Shown: piece by piece, positions 46,901 to 58,329 of the stretch | Layout: every line of letters starts with the position of its first letter | Position numbering within the stretch: position 1 is the first letter of the stretch | From: Pristionchus mayeri | Lineage: Eukaryota > Nematoda > Chromadorea > Rhabditida > Neodiplogasteridae | Length of the DNA: 64,000 bases | Assembly: GCA_036245805.1 (NCBI GenBank) | Contig: BTRK01000002.1 | Span: 33,834,661-33,898,660, forward strand | Direction: 5' to 3' | Notes under the pieces: generated by a model | Database searches by the model: none | What the model was told of the DNA's origin: nothing | The model's input: the letters and a program-made list of their open reading frames with translations, nothing else | Made by a program: the position numbers and the translations under genes

Positions 46901-49900
46901 GTAGCATATCATATTTGAACCATAAATGCAGAAATAATACTGAAAATATGGCGTACACCTAATTTTCAAAAATACGATTCTCAAATGTTCGATTCTTCCC
47001 ATGTTTATGATCTAAAAATTCGGAATGTCATGCATAAATGTCAAAATATATCAACGTTTTCTGTAGTAGTGCTAAAGTTTATTAAGCGTAATCAAATATT
47101 GACTCATAATGCCATTTCATTTTATAGGTATTTTGACCCAAATTTGTGCAAAATCGAAATCCTCAAAAATGATTGAATGTAAATTTCCATTATTTTAAGG
47201 CGAATCAGGCAAGTTTAATTACTGTTTGCTATACTAATGACATATGATTATGAATATGTACACAAAACATTAGTTTTGGCGAATCTAAGGAAATCGATTT
47301 TTTTTAAATTTTGGAATAAATATATTTTATTTTGTGTATAATCGATGTGATACAAGAATATCTTCATTACGCTGAACTAATAATTAATACTGCTACTCAG
47401 ATCTGATCAATTCGCCAAATTAGGTGTACGCCATATTTTCAGGATTATTTCTGCATTTATGGTTCAAATATGATATGCTACCATTAAATCAACTCAATTT
47501 CATACAATTTCAGGTGAAAATATTTGCTCGATCCTCTCGCTGGTGCACATTTGTACGAAAAATATTCGGAAATTCATGCAAGCACAGAAGCTCTTATGCG
47601 TATCTAGTTATTTACATGGAAACATACTTCATAATAGAACGCATGTGAACCTCTAAAGATTAGAAATTCCGCAAATAGAGGTACCCAAATTTGAGCAAAA
47701 CCGGGAATCCAAAAATCTACTTTTTTCGAACAAGTCAAACTTCGAATTTTCAATAAGTTTTTGCGTTCTTGGTTCGAAAGAGTGCTTTTTTCATCAATTG
47801 TGCCGCTACATAGTTGAAATGGAGAAGAATGCATCGGAAAAGCTGAAAGTTCACAAATTTTCGGCTTTGAGGTACGGCAGCGCAAAAAACGAATCGGATT
47901 TTTGAATGGCGCATTTTGTTCAGCTTTCATCCGGGTTCATTTTAATCATAGAAAGCCTGTGAGGTTTTTTCATATGCTGGAGAAAAGGGTCAAAATGTGA
48001 AATTTGGGTATATAAACTCATCATTACGATCGGGATTCAATCAGAATGGCTCATTTTGGTTTTTGGACATACCTGGATCAGCGAAAAAGAGATTACGAGT
48101 CTATCTCTTCCCGTTTAGAAAATATGAAATTTCGATTTTTCGAGTTTGAGATTATATATTTTCGTGCGCAGAAGCGAAATTGAGAAATCACGGGCACTTT
48201 GTGTAACGTGGGGCCAAGGGGTGCCCATGCACAAAGTAGGGGCGTGAGGTTCTCATTCTGATGGGTCGTGGCCGCGGGGTGGTCGAGAATTACCGATCCG
48301 GTCTCTTAATCCTTCTATTTCGCGGTTCTCTCGATGCAGCGAAAAGTACCGTAACCAGTGGAAAAATTTCCAAAATGGGTCTTTCCAAAACTTTTTTCCC
48401 AATTTATTTTTTTCCACAATTGTTTTTCCAAAAAGTTAATTTCCAGATATTGTTTTCTAAATTTTGTTTTTACGAAAAAATCGTTTACAAAATGAAATTT
48501 CCAAAATAAATTTTACAAATCGGGGTAGTACCGTTACCAGAAGCTAGTCGAATGTTATGTTGATATGATGTGGTTGAAACCCACCCGATCGCTGGCTTAA
48601 TCGCAAGGGGCAGAATGAGGAGAGGAGTGAAGAGGTAGATCTGCATCTCGGCCGCAAGATACCACGAGATGCCCATGCACTATAAAAATGAATTGTTAGT
48701 TATATTAAGCTTATTAAATTATTACAATTTTCATCACCGAAACAGTTGCGTGAAAACTTGAATCAACTTTCACAATGTCTTACTGCTTTATCAGCCTTCC
48801 ACCAGTTGTGCGCGTACAGCAACTCGATCCACCACGTCTCTCTGAAACATTATACACACTAAATCTGGATCTTCACAAAACACTGTCTATTACAACGGCT
48901 TTCTCTCTTGTTTGATGTTTCTTGACCCAGCGCATTCCTTAAGGACATTTAAGATGCCAAGGTAAGGGCATGAGATCTCTCAATGCACTTCCACTTCACT
49001 AGGGAATGCCATTACGTTTGCGCACAAAGTCTGACTGGCACTTAGCGAACAGACGGATTGATGCTAATGAATGGATGGGCGAGACTCCTCGAAAACTTTT
49101 TTTTTTCAAGGAAACCGACATTCTCACCTGCAGAAATCTCCGTTGTAGAGGAAAGTCATGTTGAAGGGTTTATCGACGAACATTTGCTTGAGTACCCAAG
49201 TGTAGAAAATGACAGCCATATAGTAGGGTGGAGAGAGTCTGAAATTCTTATCGTCATCATATTTTTGACTATAACGATTCAAATACAACAATTCATACAT
49301 ACCGAATTATGCGATGCACATAGAACATGATCCAGGCAGCTGCGGAATTGGTTCCACGTGGATTCTTGTGATAGTTTTTGAACCTGTACATGACAAGTTT
49401 CGGCATTACCATTATAAAACATCTCAAAAAGTGTATGAAACGTACCAGATGAAGGTAAGTAGTAGTGCAGACATGAAGAAGAAGGAGTCAACGGCGAAAT
49501 AAGCATTCATGATGAACTCCGAGAGCAAGTCCTTGCCCATAGTCAAAATGTCGAATGGGTTTGCTGCAATTGTATTACATAAAATCGATTGGGATGCAAT
49601 GAAAGAATTTAGGCAGTTCAAATGCAAGTTCCTAACTGACGACGGGATTGTTGAAATTGATTCTTCTTTTTTGCGTCCCCCACGCTGCTTAATGAAGAAA
49701 GGCCTTGCGTTGAAACCATCCCTTACCCGAAGTGAGTAGGGATGAGGAGAAGAAGTGACCCATCACAACCCAGGACATCGAGAAGAAACGGATGCAGTGG
49801 ATCGGCCCGATTTGACCGTCCTGAAAGATCGTTCACCTCACGATGTTTGATGAGAAGTACGTCCATGACGATCTTTATTCATATTTCCTGACCACATAAT

Positions 49901-51900
49901 TTCAAACCTTATTCGCAGCAGAGACATCGAAAATGGACGAAATGTTGCTGTAGAGCGAGAAAGCCATGAAGATCCGCCACGGCAGTTCTGGAAATCGAAT
50001 AACATCAATACTTTATTTTAAATAAATTGTTGAAATAAAGATACTCACCGTTTGTAATTCCAGCCTTCTGCGCAGTTTCAGACAACAAATAGTCGACAAT
50101 ACTCGAGGAAATTCCAAGAAGAGCGATTATAGCCATGATCGATCTGAAAATTTGTGAATATTTGCATTTGTTGTCTCGTACTTTACTTGACATGAAAGGA
50201 GGTCTAATAAAATGTCTTCTCAGCAGTCACTTTCTTCATTTCCGGTATTTTTCGACTTCTCGAGATAGTTTCCCAATACTTTTTAAAGTACTACGTACGC
50301 AGTGACATAGAATCCCGCGTCGAGAGGCGGCAAACTGTCGTTTGTTCGCTGCACTGCGCAAACCGAATTGGGCACAACAGGATCTCCGGTCTCTACAATA
50401 TCACGTCGTAAGATATTCATGCCCATTATTTTGCAAGCGCTCGCAAGCTAGCAAGCAAGCATGAAATGGAACATCATCTATTTCAAGAAGATCAATAATT
50501 CAAGAACTGACCAGGTCTGAATACCTTCATCAGATCGGCACTAGTGCATCCAGCCGGTAGACAGATTCCAAACTTGAAATTCTTAGCTGAAAAAAGAATA
50601 TTCCCTTTATCGTACTGTTTTTATTATTTTATATTTTAATCTACGTTTTCTGATACCAACGATGTCAAATAACTCATACATATACAACACAGAGAATGCA
50701 TTACGCATGGTTCAAATTCAGTTACCGATATTCGCACAGCTTCCATTCACTCTATTGTCTCGGAAGGCGACATCGTTTGCGATCCTGAATAACAGATTTA
50801 ATTATTCTTCACGCTTTGGTAAAAGTCTCGAGATTTTCACTAAGATCAATGTCTCCGTGATTGATTTGAAAAACCAACACACATGATAAAAGAAAAAAAA
50901 TCGAAGACCACCATATTCCGAGAACTTACAGTAAAGAATATCACCATACCTAAAGTAGGTTCCCTTCATTCGTCTTGATCTTCCATCGACTGCGAAATTA
51001 ATCGAATGGCACTCCGAGAAGTGACCAGCGAAGTAGATGTGGCCCTTGAGAATCGCGGGCCCGATGCGACCAGCAGAGTCGATCACTGAATATATGGTGA
51101 TGATGGTTTACGAATCTGTTTTCCAGTATACTTCCCTCCTTGAACAGGCCGAACAAGAAAAAATATGAAAGTTTGCAAAATAATTTTGACAGAACCAAAT
51201 ATGTTTTATCCTGGTCTAAAAATACTGAGATTTCCAGGAAATGGACTCTTAAGTCCCGTGTTGAATGAACAACTTTTTTTAAAAAACGAACTTGGAAGGA
51301 CGACTTCTCGATCGAAGTCTGTTAGTGACCCATTTCCCTTCGCTGATTCTCGTGCGAGTTCAAGCAAAGCATCCACAATAAGTCCAATATCCTGAAAATG
51401 TAATACTCTGATGAGTATCAATAAAATATAATATGTATTTTCGCATCTATCCATGGACAAGTAAGTGTCCCGTTCATCAAGGCAATTGTTTCGCGCGATA
51501 GTAATTACTTCCCCAGCACCTTCATCGGACCATGCTTCATCTTTACTTCTTACCTGGGAGCACTCATCTGATACGCGCTCTGCATTGTTCGCCAAGGCCT
51601 CAATGGTCTTCCTCGAGTCCAACAATTGATCCTTATCAACGATAATTTGCTCCCATGTTGACGAAAGCTCCTGAATTTTCCAAATGTGCACGTAATTTAC
51701 TACTTGCAGCATGATACATGTTGATCGCATGGAATAATACATTATACGTTACTTTAACTAGTATCATAATAACAAGTCAAACAACGAACCTTCATTGACT
51801 CTTCGAGTCGCCTCTGATGTTGCACAGCTTCGAAGAGGAGATTCGGAGGTTCGGCATTGGCGAAATTCAGTACGAGTAGTATAGCAATAAATCTCAGCAT
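43943..51900 (-). CDS. NRF-6-like membrane acyltransferase (25 exons, 731 aa)
   Basis: Exons from the start: 51900-51790, 51670-51554, 51391-51292, 51085-50950, 50784-50726, 50586-50512, 50392-50299, 50143-50049, 49987-49908, 49820-49727, 49563-49446, 49383-49303, 49238-49128, 48841-48784, 48679-48585, 45534-45459, 45369-45320, 45272-45227, 45161-45096, 44958-44855, 44790-44708, 44608-44526, 44406-44344, 44298-44212, 44056-43943; 2196 nt, all in frame. The N-terminus is a signal peptide (MLRFIAILLVLNFANA). A Cys-rich NRF domain follows (DSAGRIGPAILKGH, SECHSIN, NGSCANI, GICLPAGCTSADL). The acyltransferase-3 part has RFFSMSWVVMGH, YFAVDSFFFMSALLL, CMGISWYLAAEMQIYLF and PFGRLTYCGYLTH with many membrane helices. 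Members of this family (C. elegans nrf-6, ndg-4, oac genes) act in lipid or drug transport and acyl transfer; the substrate here is unknown. The 3-kb intron 15 hosts a TTAA palindrome. Confidence 0.92.
45560..45642. repeat. Short palindromic element, ~80-bp family, in acyltransferase intron
   Basis: TAGGCCGGATAAGAACTATG then TGACGTCA, a GCCTTTGATATACC core, and the inverted TGACGTCATAGTTCTCATGC ending GACCTA. Best preserved copy of the family. It lies in intron 15 of the acyltransferase. Confidence 0.85.
46064..48309. repeat. TTAA palindromic element, copy 3 (complete)
   Basis: TTAA at 46064-46067 and 48306-48309 flank GAGACCGGATCGGTAAG and its near-complement. Arms of about 1 kb are inverted; ORFs 46452-46778 (plus) and 47930-47604 (minus) give the same 108-residue translation. 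The loop is about 47160-47420. It lies in intron 15 of the acyltransferase. Confidence 0.94.
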
Positions 51901-52926
51901 CTTCGGTGGAAAAGTGGACGGATCTCTGCGATTATAAGGACTTGTCAGGATGCAGATTAGTCGACCAATTGATCACTATCAATGAAACACGAGAGCTGGT
52001 AGGAACAAGATCAGTGGACAGAAGTGCACAGACAAAGCCTAACAATAAGGGATGAATGCATATGTCTGGGAAATAATTGCTTTGATCGAATGCCCTCTAC
52101 ACTGTCATATTATGGTAACCATTGCATTTTGAGATTGTATTGCCTGGATTGAGTGTCATGTTTGCATATCTAAAAGTTCCGGTGATCGTAACAAATCGCC
52201 ACATTACTAGCATGACGTGCAGATAGCAACTTATCAGGTGGAAAGGAATCACTCATTCGATGAGTAATTCTCATTCTTTCGACATTTATCTGACTCACGT
52301 ATAGTTTGAATCACAAAGGATATACTTTTTTATGAATACTACGTTCTTTTGGAAAAGCGTATATTTGGTAAAAAAATATACCGATAAAGCGACAATTGAA
52401 CAATTTACGGCTTTGCAAGAACAGGCTTTCTTCATTCCTCGTGCTCAATTTCGATAGATTCGTATGCTATTCCTAGTACAATCATTGCGTCAGTTAGTCC
52501 ACGATATCGACCAAATACATTTTTTCAGCATCCGACTGTTTTCATCAATGAATCATTCATTCATTTCGGAAAGCGCACATTCGATACATATGTACAGTGG
52601 CATCGTGTTGGCGTCGATGTGCAGTGGAAAAAAGGCTGTTATAGCCAACACGGGACATTTACAGCCCAATAAATTCGCCGCAATATAAATAGCCCCTTGC
52701 TACCAACTTTTGCTCTTATCCAATGCTGAACACAGTAAATACTGTCTTGCGCGAGATCACTGACATGCGAGTGATATCCGTCATTTCTCTTAGTTCATCA
52801 ACGTTTGCAATTCACTCTCTTATTCATTTGGTTCCATTGCTCCTCCGGCGCAGATGCAATATTATGAGATTGAAGAATACATTTAGTGCTTGCAGCTAAG
52901 CCTGAACGTGATTCCTCTCTGCGTCG
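51901..52926. other. Divergent intergenic region
   Basis: Lies between the acyltransferase start (minus) and the tentative lectin-like gene (plus), and so should contain both promoters. No gene or clear element recognised. Confidence 0.45.
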
Positions 52927-55900
52927 ATGCTGCTCGTTCTGGTGTTACTGCTCTATGTATACCCAGCTCGAGCTGTTATTACAACCCGAACTGTCGTACA
53001 TTATTGTACGTTATACCGAACGTTCCACGTATCTTCTCTGGTTTCTTCCACCCATTAGGTGGGCAACTCCTCACCCACTTGCCGGGATACTGGTTACCAA
53101 CTGGATAAAAAGTGGCTATCCTAAGCTCCGCCCACTCTAACCGGTGGTCAAAAAACAGTTAACTACTGGTTAGCTAGTTGTCTAACCAGTTGGTATCCAG
53201 TATCCCGACAAGTGGGTGGAGAATTGCCCACTTTTTGGTTGGTATATACCAGAGTACTTTCTGTCAGCAAAGACCTCGATCTCTTCATCCCACACACTCT
53301 CTCGTCGGCCAGAAATACGAGATAGAGTGCAAGTCGAGAAAATTCCATTAAGACATTTATGAATTGCAGCTGATGTGCTCAAAATCAAATGTGATGCTCT
53401 TCCATACCGGACCATCTTCCTTCAGCACACCTGCTACTTTGCCATTGACGCGAATAAGGTTTCAAATTATGTTTCAGAAAAAAACTAAAAAATAAATGGG
53501 AATATTCAGTTCCACTCGTCATCTGTATCACAGGTTTGTTCAATAGCCTTGAACGGGGCCAACTTCGCTGGAAGAGTACCCGATACTGTTTGGAGATCAC
53601 TCTTCGTCGATGTGAGACAATCTCTAATTGGCCGATATTTGACTACAAACAACGATAACCCGCTCTCCTCATTTCCTTCACTCTCTCGTCACACTCCTAG
53701 ATGAATGTGCAATGATAATTCGGCGGCCCAAATTTTGACCTCGAATGTCATTATTGAACGTGAACATTTTGCAGAAGTACACGTTCATTGGTTATGGCGG
53801 AAAGGAGAAGGCAATGTGTAAATTAGGTGATTATAAATGTCATTTCCGCAGTGAATTCAATACGACAAATTTGATTAAGAAAGAAGTTTCCGTTGCTCGA
53901 CTGGATCGGTAACTTCAATTGCTGGAAAATGTCTTCATCAAGGATACACAAAAATGAACTACCGACAGGTATTTGACGAACAGCAAACGCCGATTTCGAG
54001 CTTGCATAGTTCACCGGCCAAAAGTTAATTTTTAAAAGGCCGAAACTTTCTGCTCGCGGATTGGTTCCCTCCCATCGCCGGAAAACGACCGCGAGAACAC
54101 GAATATCGCTGGTATTTTTTTTAAATATTGTCAACGAATCGATGGAAAATAGTAAAATAATTGTTTTTCAGCCGCAACCTCCTATGCATTCTGGATTCGT
54201 CCTTCTTGTTCTCGCTCTAAGTGGTCTGGAAGGACGTCTTTTTCTCGTTTCGGCACTTGTGCTAAATCGCCGTTTTGTGAGTTATCTTAATTTGGAATCA
54301 ATAGTATTTTAATGGAAATTACTCTCCGATCTCTCAATTTTGAACACTACATCCATTTCGGTGCCGACAAGTGGCTCGAAAGTCTCATCGATGGTTCAGA
54401 CGCACCGAGAGATCATTGGCGGTGGTGTTCTTCCTCTGTCGTAGCTGCCATTAATGCACCTATAACTGGATACTGGACAATCGCCGACCAAAACATCTTG
54501 TGCTTCAATTTTTTTAAGACTTTTGAACATATGATTTACTGCTGAAACATATGATATCGATGTCATTTTCGCATTCAGGTTAGATGTCCTCTGCATTAGC
54601 GACGCAGACAATGACGAATTCTGGACAGGTTTGAATTTGTTTAATGTACATATCATAAATTGGCACTGACCTAGCAGTGTTCTCCCGTGAGCCTAGTCTC
54701 GAAGACGGGATGTACCTTTACCTTTACCTGTTTACATATCATTTTATAATTTTAACCAAGTTACACTATTCAGACACTTTTGCAGGCGAAACAACGACAA
54801 CCTCAACAATAACAACAACAACATCGAAAACTACCACAACGCCAGGCTGCAATGTGATCCCAGTACGTCCAAGGCAGTTGCCATTTCTGCTTGCAGGCTG
54901 CTGCATTTGACACATCGCCTCGTCTTCTCAAACCATACTGCCTGACGAGAAATTGGAAGTCCGACGATAAGCGTGAGATCGAAAATATGATTTATATAAT
55001 TTCAATAACGATTCCAATTTAAATTTGAGAGCTCTAGTTTTTTTTCAGTTCGCATATAAAACAGAAACAAAGTAGTATGTACAGGGTGCGCCAAAAGTAT
55101 GGGGATTTAACCATGTATTATTCTTCAATAGCATCGAATATTCTTGAATCGATACATAACATTTATCGGTGACAGTAGGAACATAGCAACAAGAGTTTAC
55201 TCGATCTGACCTCCGTTGGCCTTGATGACGGCCTTGAGACGAGAGGGAACTGACTCGATGACGGATCGCAGGTAGTTGGGATCGATTTTCTCCCATGCCT
55301 TCTGAAGGGACTTCTTGAGGCTATCCAAACTCGGGTGGCGAACAGAGCAGGCATCTCTCTCCAGTACCGACCACACGCTGAAGTCCAGGGGAGAAGGGTC
55401 CGGGCTGTTCGAGGGCCATTCATTGGAAGGAATGGAGTCGGGCAGATGGGTGGTGCACCAGTTCTGGGTCAGTTTTGCGGAATGAGCGGGAGCAGAATCT
55501 TGCTGGAAGGTCCAGTGGCGCCCTTTGAAGTGGGAGCGGGACCAGGGGAGAAGGTTATTCACCAGGATCTCCTTGATGTCGTAGTTCGTGTTCCTTCACA
55601 CCGGGCTTGACGAAAACAAGAGGAGTCTTGCCAGTGGCGCAGATCCCTGTCCAAACCATCACTGATTGCGGGTGGGAAACACGCGAAACAGTTATTCCGA
55701 GGGCATTGGCCTGCTGACTGGAGTGAGCAATGATCCTCGTATTCTGGCTATTTTAGACTGCTTCCACCGTGAAAACGAGTAGACGGTAATGAGATGTTCG
55801 CTATGTGTGATCCTGCCTAGGAGTTTGCATCTCTTCAGTCTCTTCTCCTTGTGAAGTCCAGTCAGACCATGACCTTTGCGCATTTTGTAAGGGCGGGGCA

Positions 55901-57720
55901 CGAGTCCAGAATGTACGATCCTTCGCACGGATGCCGAGCTGCTCTCCGATGCCGAGCTCACGGGCAATCTTTCTTATGGATCGCAAGGGGTTCCGAGCGA
56001 CTCGCATATGCACGATTTTCTTGTTCTTCTGAGTAACAGCGGAGGGAGGTCTTTCTTTTCTGGGCCGGTCCTTATTCGTGCCAAGAACCTTGAAGCGGAT
56101 AGTCGTGTGAACCGTCTGACGGCTAACTTGGAGTTTCTTCGAGATTGCAGCTGGGGTCTCTCCAATAATTGATTGCCGGAACTGGTGAGGTCGAACCATG
56201 ACTAGGGGAACTATTTTTGAACAGCTCGAATGTTATGCCAAAACGTGTTATAACATGTGTTAACGTGTTGCCAGGTGTGATGCAATATTCAAGTTCAAAC
56301 TTTGTAACCATACTTTTGGCGCACCCTGTAAATCAATCTGATAAAGGATGAATATATAGAGGATGAACGTGGGAAGTATAGGAGTTAGCTAGATTTATTC
56401 GATGAACGAGATTAGATCGCCAAAACTAAAATATTTGAAAGTGTTTTTTGCAGAAATATGCATGTGCAAATGTTGATTACTACTCTGAAGCAATTAGGGT
56501 AAGCTTTGCACTGTCGCTCGGTGACATTTTGCCCATTCCCTCAATACTGGTCTAATACTAATCACCTATTGAAATCCAGGAGGCGAGAGAACACAAAGAG
56601 AGAGAGAGCCGAGTAGCGTGAGCATTGGAAGATAATGCGTGGAGGCGGGGAAGGGGTAGCGCCGGTCGGGCCGTTGACTGTATGTATCATTTACATTTCC
56701 CTACCGTTTCCAATATATATAAACTCTTGTATTTCGCGAAAGTCAGAATTATATACATTTCCAAGTGTACCTTTCCTATTCTTTTAAGCTGATGTGTGCG
56801 AATGTGGAGAAAATGCGCTCTCACTGGATGCGTATGGAATGACGTGTCAAGGCAGTCAATCCTATTGCAAGGGTCCTGGCAAGCAGTTCCTAAACATCAG
56901 CAATGGTGGTGGAATGGTGAGTAAACGTGATTCGGGCAAATGTACACATTCAATAGACCGTCCGTCATAGAACGGATCAAATTGCCAGGAGTAATCGATA
57001 ATCATTACTTTCTCTTACATTTTTACTATGTGTGACACATCGTGTGTGTGACACATCGTGTGTCCATCCAACGTTAATTTAACTGCACGAAGGTTTTGGC
57101 CATCCGCAACACCTCTCTGTTTTCTTGAAGATATTTTAAGACATTCTCGACCCCGGTAGTCAGATGTTGGAGAGGAACTTGGCTTATGCCTGACCCCAAC
57201 GGCAATACGTATCATCCACTCACATCGATTAATGATCTGAAAGGTCACTTTATACAATTTTATCTGAAAAATATGTATTTGAATTCAAAACATTAAAAAC
57301 GTGGTATGTGGTAGTGAAACCTAACGAAGTTGTATGTCTGTAAGCTGCTCCGCCTCAACATTGATGAACGAAGCATATCTTGCATCCACTTCATAAACAA
57401 TGCTAAATTACATTAATGACTTATTTGCATAAATGACGAAACGTGCACGCTCATGGTCAATGATTATCTATTATTCACACTACTGCACGTTTACGAACAT
57501 TCTTGATCTATCTTGAATCCACTCCGAAGTTGTATGTATGTAAGGTACTCGGCCTCAGCACTGAAGAACGCAGTATATCTTGAATCCACTTCATAAACAA
57601 TGCTAAATTACATTAATGACGTATTTGCATAAATGACGTCTTTTCCATTCGCTTTCCAAGACCCAGCAGGCAAGTGCTACTCCCTCATATCCAAGGAACT
57701 GGGGGGGGGGGGGGGGGGGG
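52927..57720 (+). CDS. Tentative secreted C-type-lectin-like gene, 3' end unresolved
   Basis: A signal peptide exon starts at 52927 (MLLVLVLLLYVYPARA; donor uncertain between about 52975 and 52997). Further exons with compatible phases: 53370-53459 (contains HTCYFAIDANK), 53534-53611 (VCSIALNGANFAGRVPDTVW), 53775-53826 (FIGYGGKEKAMCKL), 54172-54276 (AATSYAFWIRPSCSRSKW). Others are less certain: about 54395-54419; about 54579-54632 (LDVLCISDADNDEFWTG); 54786-54862 (Thr-rich linker, GETTTTSTI, then PGCNVIP); about 54898-54973; and, after a transposon, about 56790-56917 (DVCECGENALSLDAYGM). The CY start, GANFAG, WI and DNDEFW positions recall nematode C-type lectin domains with a Thr-rich linker. 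An exon starting near 57661 runs into 18 Gs at 57703. Later exons and the stop were not resolved, and parts may be degenerate. Confidence 0.4.
53040..53235. repeat. Small hairpin in intron 1 of lectin-like gene
   Basis: GGTGGGCAACTCCTCACCCA, then CTTGCCGGGATACTGG, is mirrored by CCAGTATCCCGACAAGTGGG followed by GGAGAATTGCCCAC. The centre is near 53140. Confidence 0.75.
55082..56328 (-). mobile_element. maT/Tc1-type transposon, 1247 bp
   Basis: The ends begin CAGGGTGCGCCAAAAGTATG and are inverted, flanked by TA at 55080-55081 and 56329-56330. Inside on the minus strand is a frame-broken transposase. It lies in an intron of the lectin-like gene. Confidence 0.92.
55197..56199 (-). pseudogene. 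Frameshifted DD37D (maT-like) transposase
   Basis: Starts MVRPHQFRQSII with a helix-turn-helix (GETPAAISKKLQVSRQTVH) and a GRPR-like segment (DRPRKERPPSAV). Frames change near 55810 and 55600. The middle has HPQSVMVWTGICATGKTPL; the last frame has FQQDSAPAHSAKLTQNW and, 37 residues after the second Asp, SPDPSPLDFSVW. The D37D spacing points to the maT group of Tc1/mariner. At least two frame breaks make it inactive. Confidence 0.88.
56331..56788. other. Noncoding stretch of lectin-like gene region
   Basis: Contains an AGAGAGAGAG tract near 56600 and a G-rich patch near 56645. No gene seen. Confidence 0.35.
57325..57640. repeat. Tandem duplication, ~202-bp period
   Basis: GAAGTTGTATGTCTGTAAGC (57325) and GAAGTTGTATGTATGTAAGG (57527) each lead into CCACTTCATAAACAATGCTA and ATTTGCATAAATGACG. 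About 115 bases are shared in each copy. Confidence 0.8.
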
Positions 57721-57749
57721 TGACAAACCGCAACGGAGCGGCATTAACT

Positions 57750-58146
57750 GGTGAGGTGATCTAGCTATTTGGGAGTTGCTTCATTGTAACAAGTATGCAC
57801 ACCTCTACACCACCCTAGATAATCTGTCTAGGCGATCTTGATTTGACTCTCAATAGGGGTTCATGGTCCAAAAATGACAATTTGCACGGAAAATCGTGGT
57901 TTGATAAACACCATATACCGTAAATAATATATTCCCATATTGCTCGGTTCCAGTAGTTTATGATAGATTGGTTATTTGGTTTTATGTAATCAAGCTATTT
58001 GTTTTTATGTAATCACTATTTTCCATTATAATTCACAATCCCCCATACGACGTACTCAAGATCGCTTAGTCAAATGATCTAAACAGGGTGGTGTAGAGGA
58101 GTGATTGCTTGTTACAATAAAACAACTCCCAAGTATCTAGGCCGTC
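57750..58146. repeat. Foldback repeat, ~0.4 kb
   Basis: CTCTACACCACCCTAGAT at about 57810 is mirrored by ATCTAAACAGGGTGGTGTAG at about 58077. The outer arms also pair (TATTTGGGAGTTGC against CAACTCCCAAGTATC). Confidence 0.75.
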
Positions 58147-58329
58147 TCCCCAGTGGAACCGAACGGCGCACCGTCGCGGTTTGGTCGTCCCTCCAAGGAA
58201 TTATTTTATGAGATTTAAGAAGAAATTTCACCGTATTTGCACCTCCATACCTGCATATGCTGACAAAATGCACACACACGAGTATAACCTTTTTAAATGT
58301 AGTACGCAAGCCCATTTCTTATTTATCTA

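Noticed and set aside
46452..47930. Two 108-residue ORFs on opposite strands with identical translation
   Set aside because: They lie in the mirrored arms of a TTAA palindrome; identity follows from the inverted repeat, not from a gene.
54061..54312. ORF with a signal-like stretch MHSGFVLLVLALSG
   Set aside because: The same bases in another frame continue the lectin-like exon series in phase (AATSYAFWIRPSC), which is the better reading.
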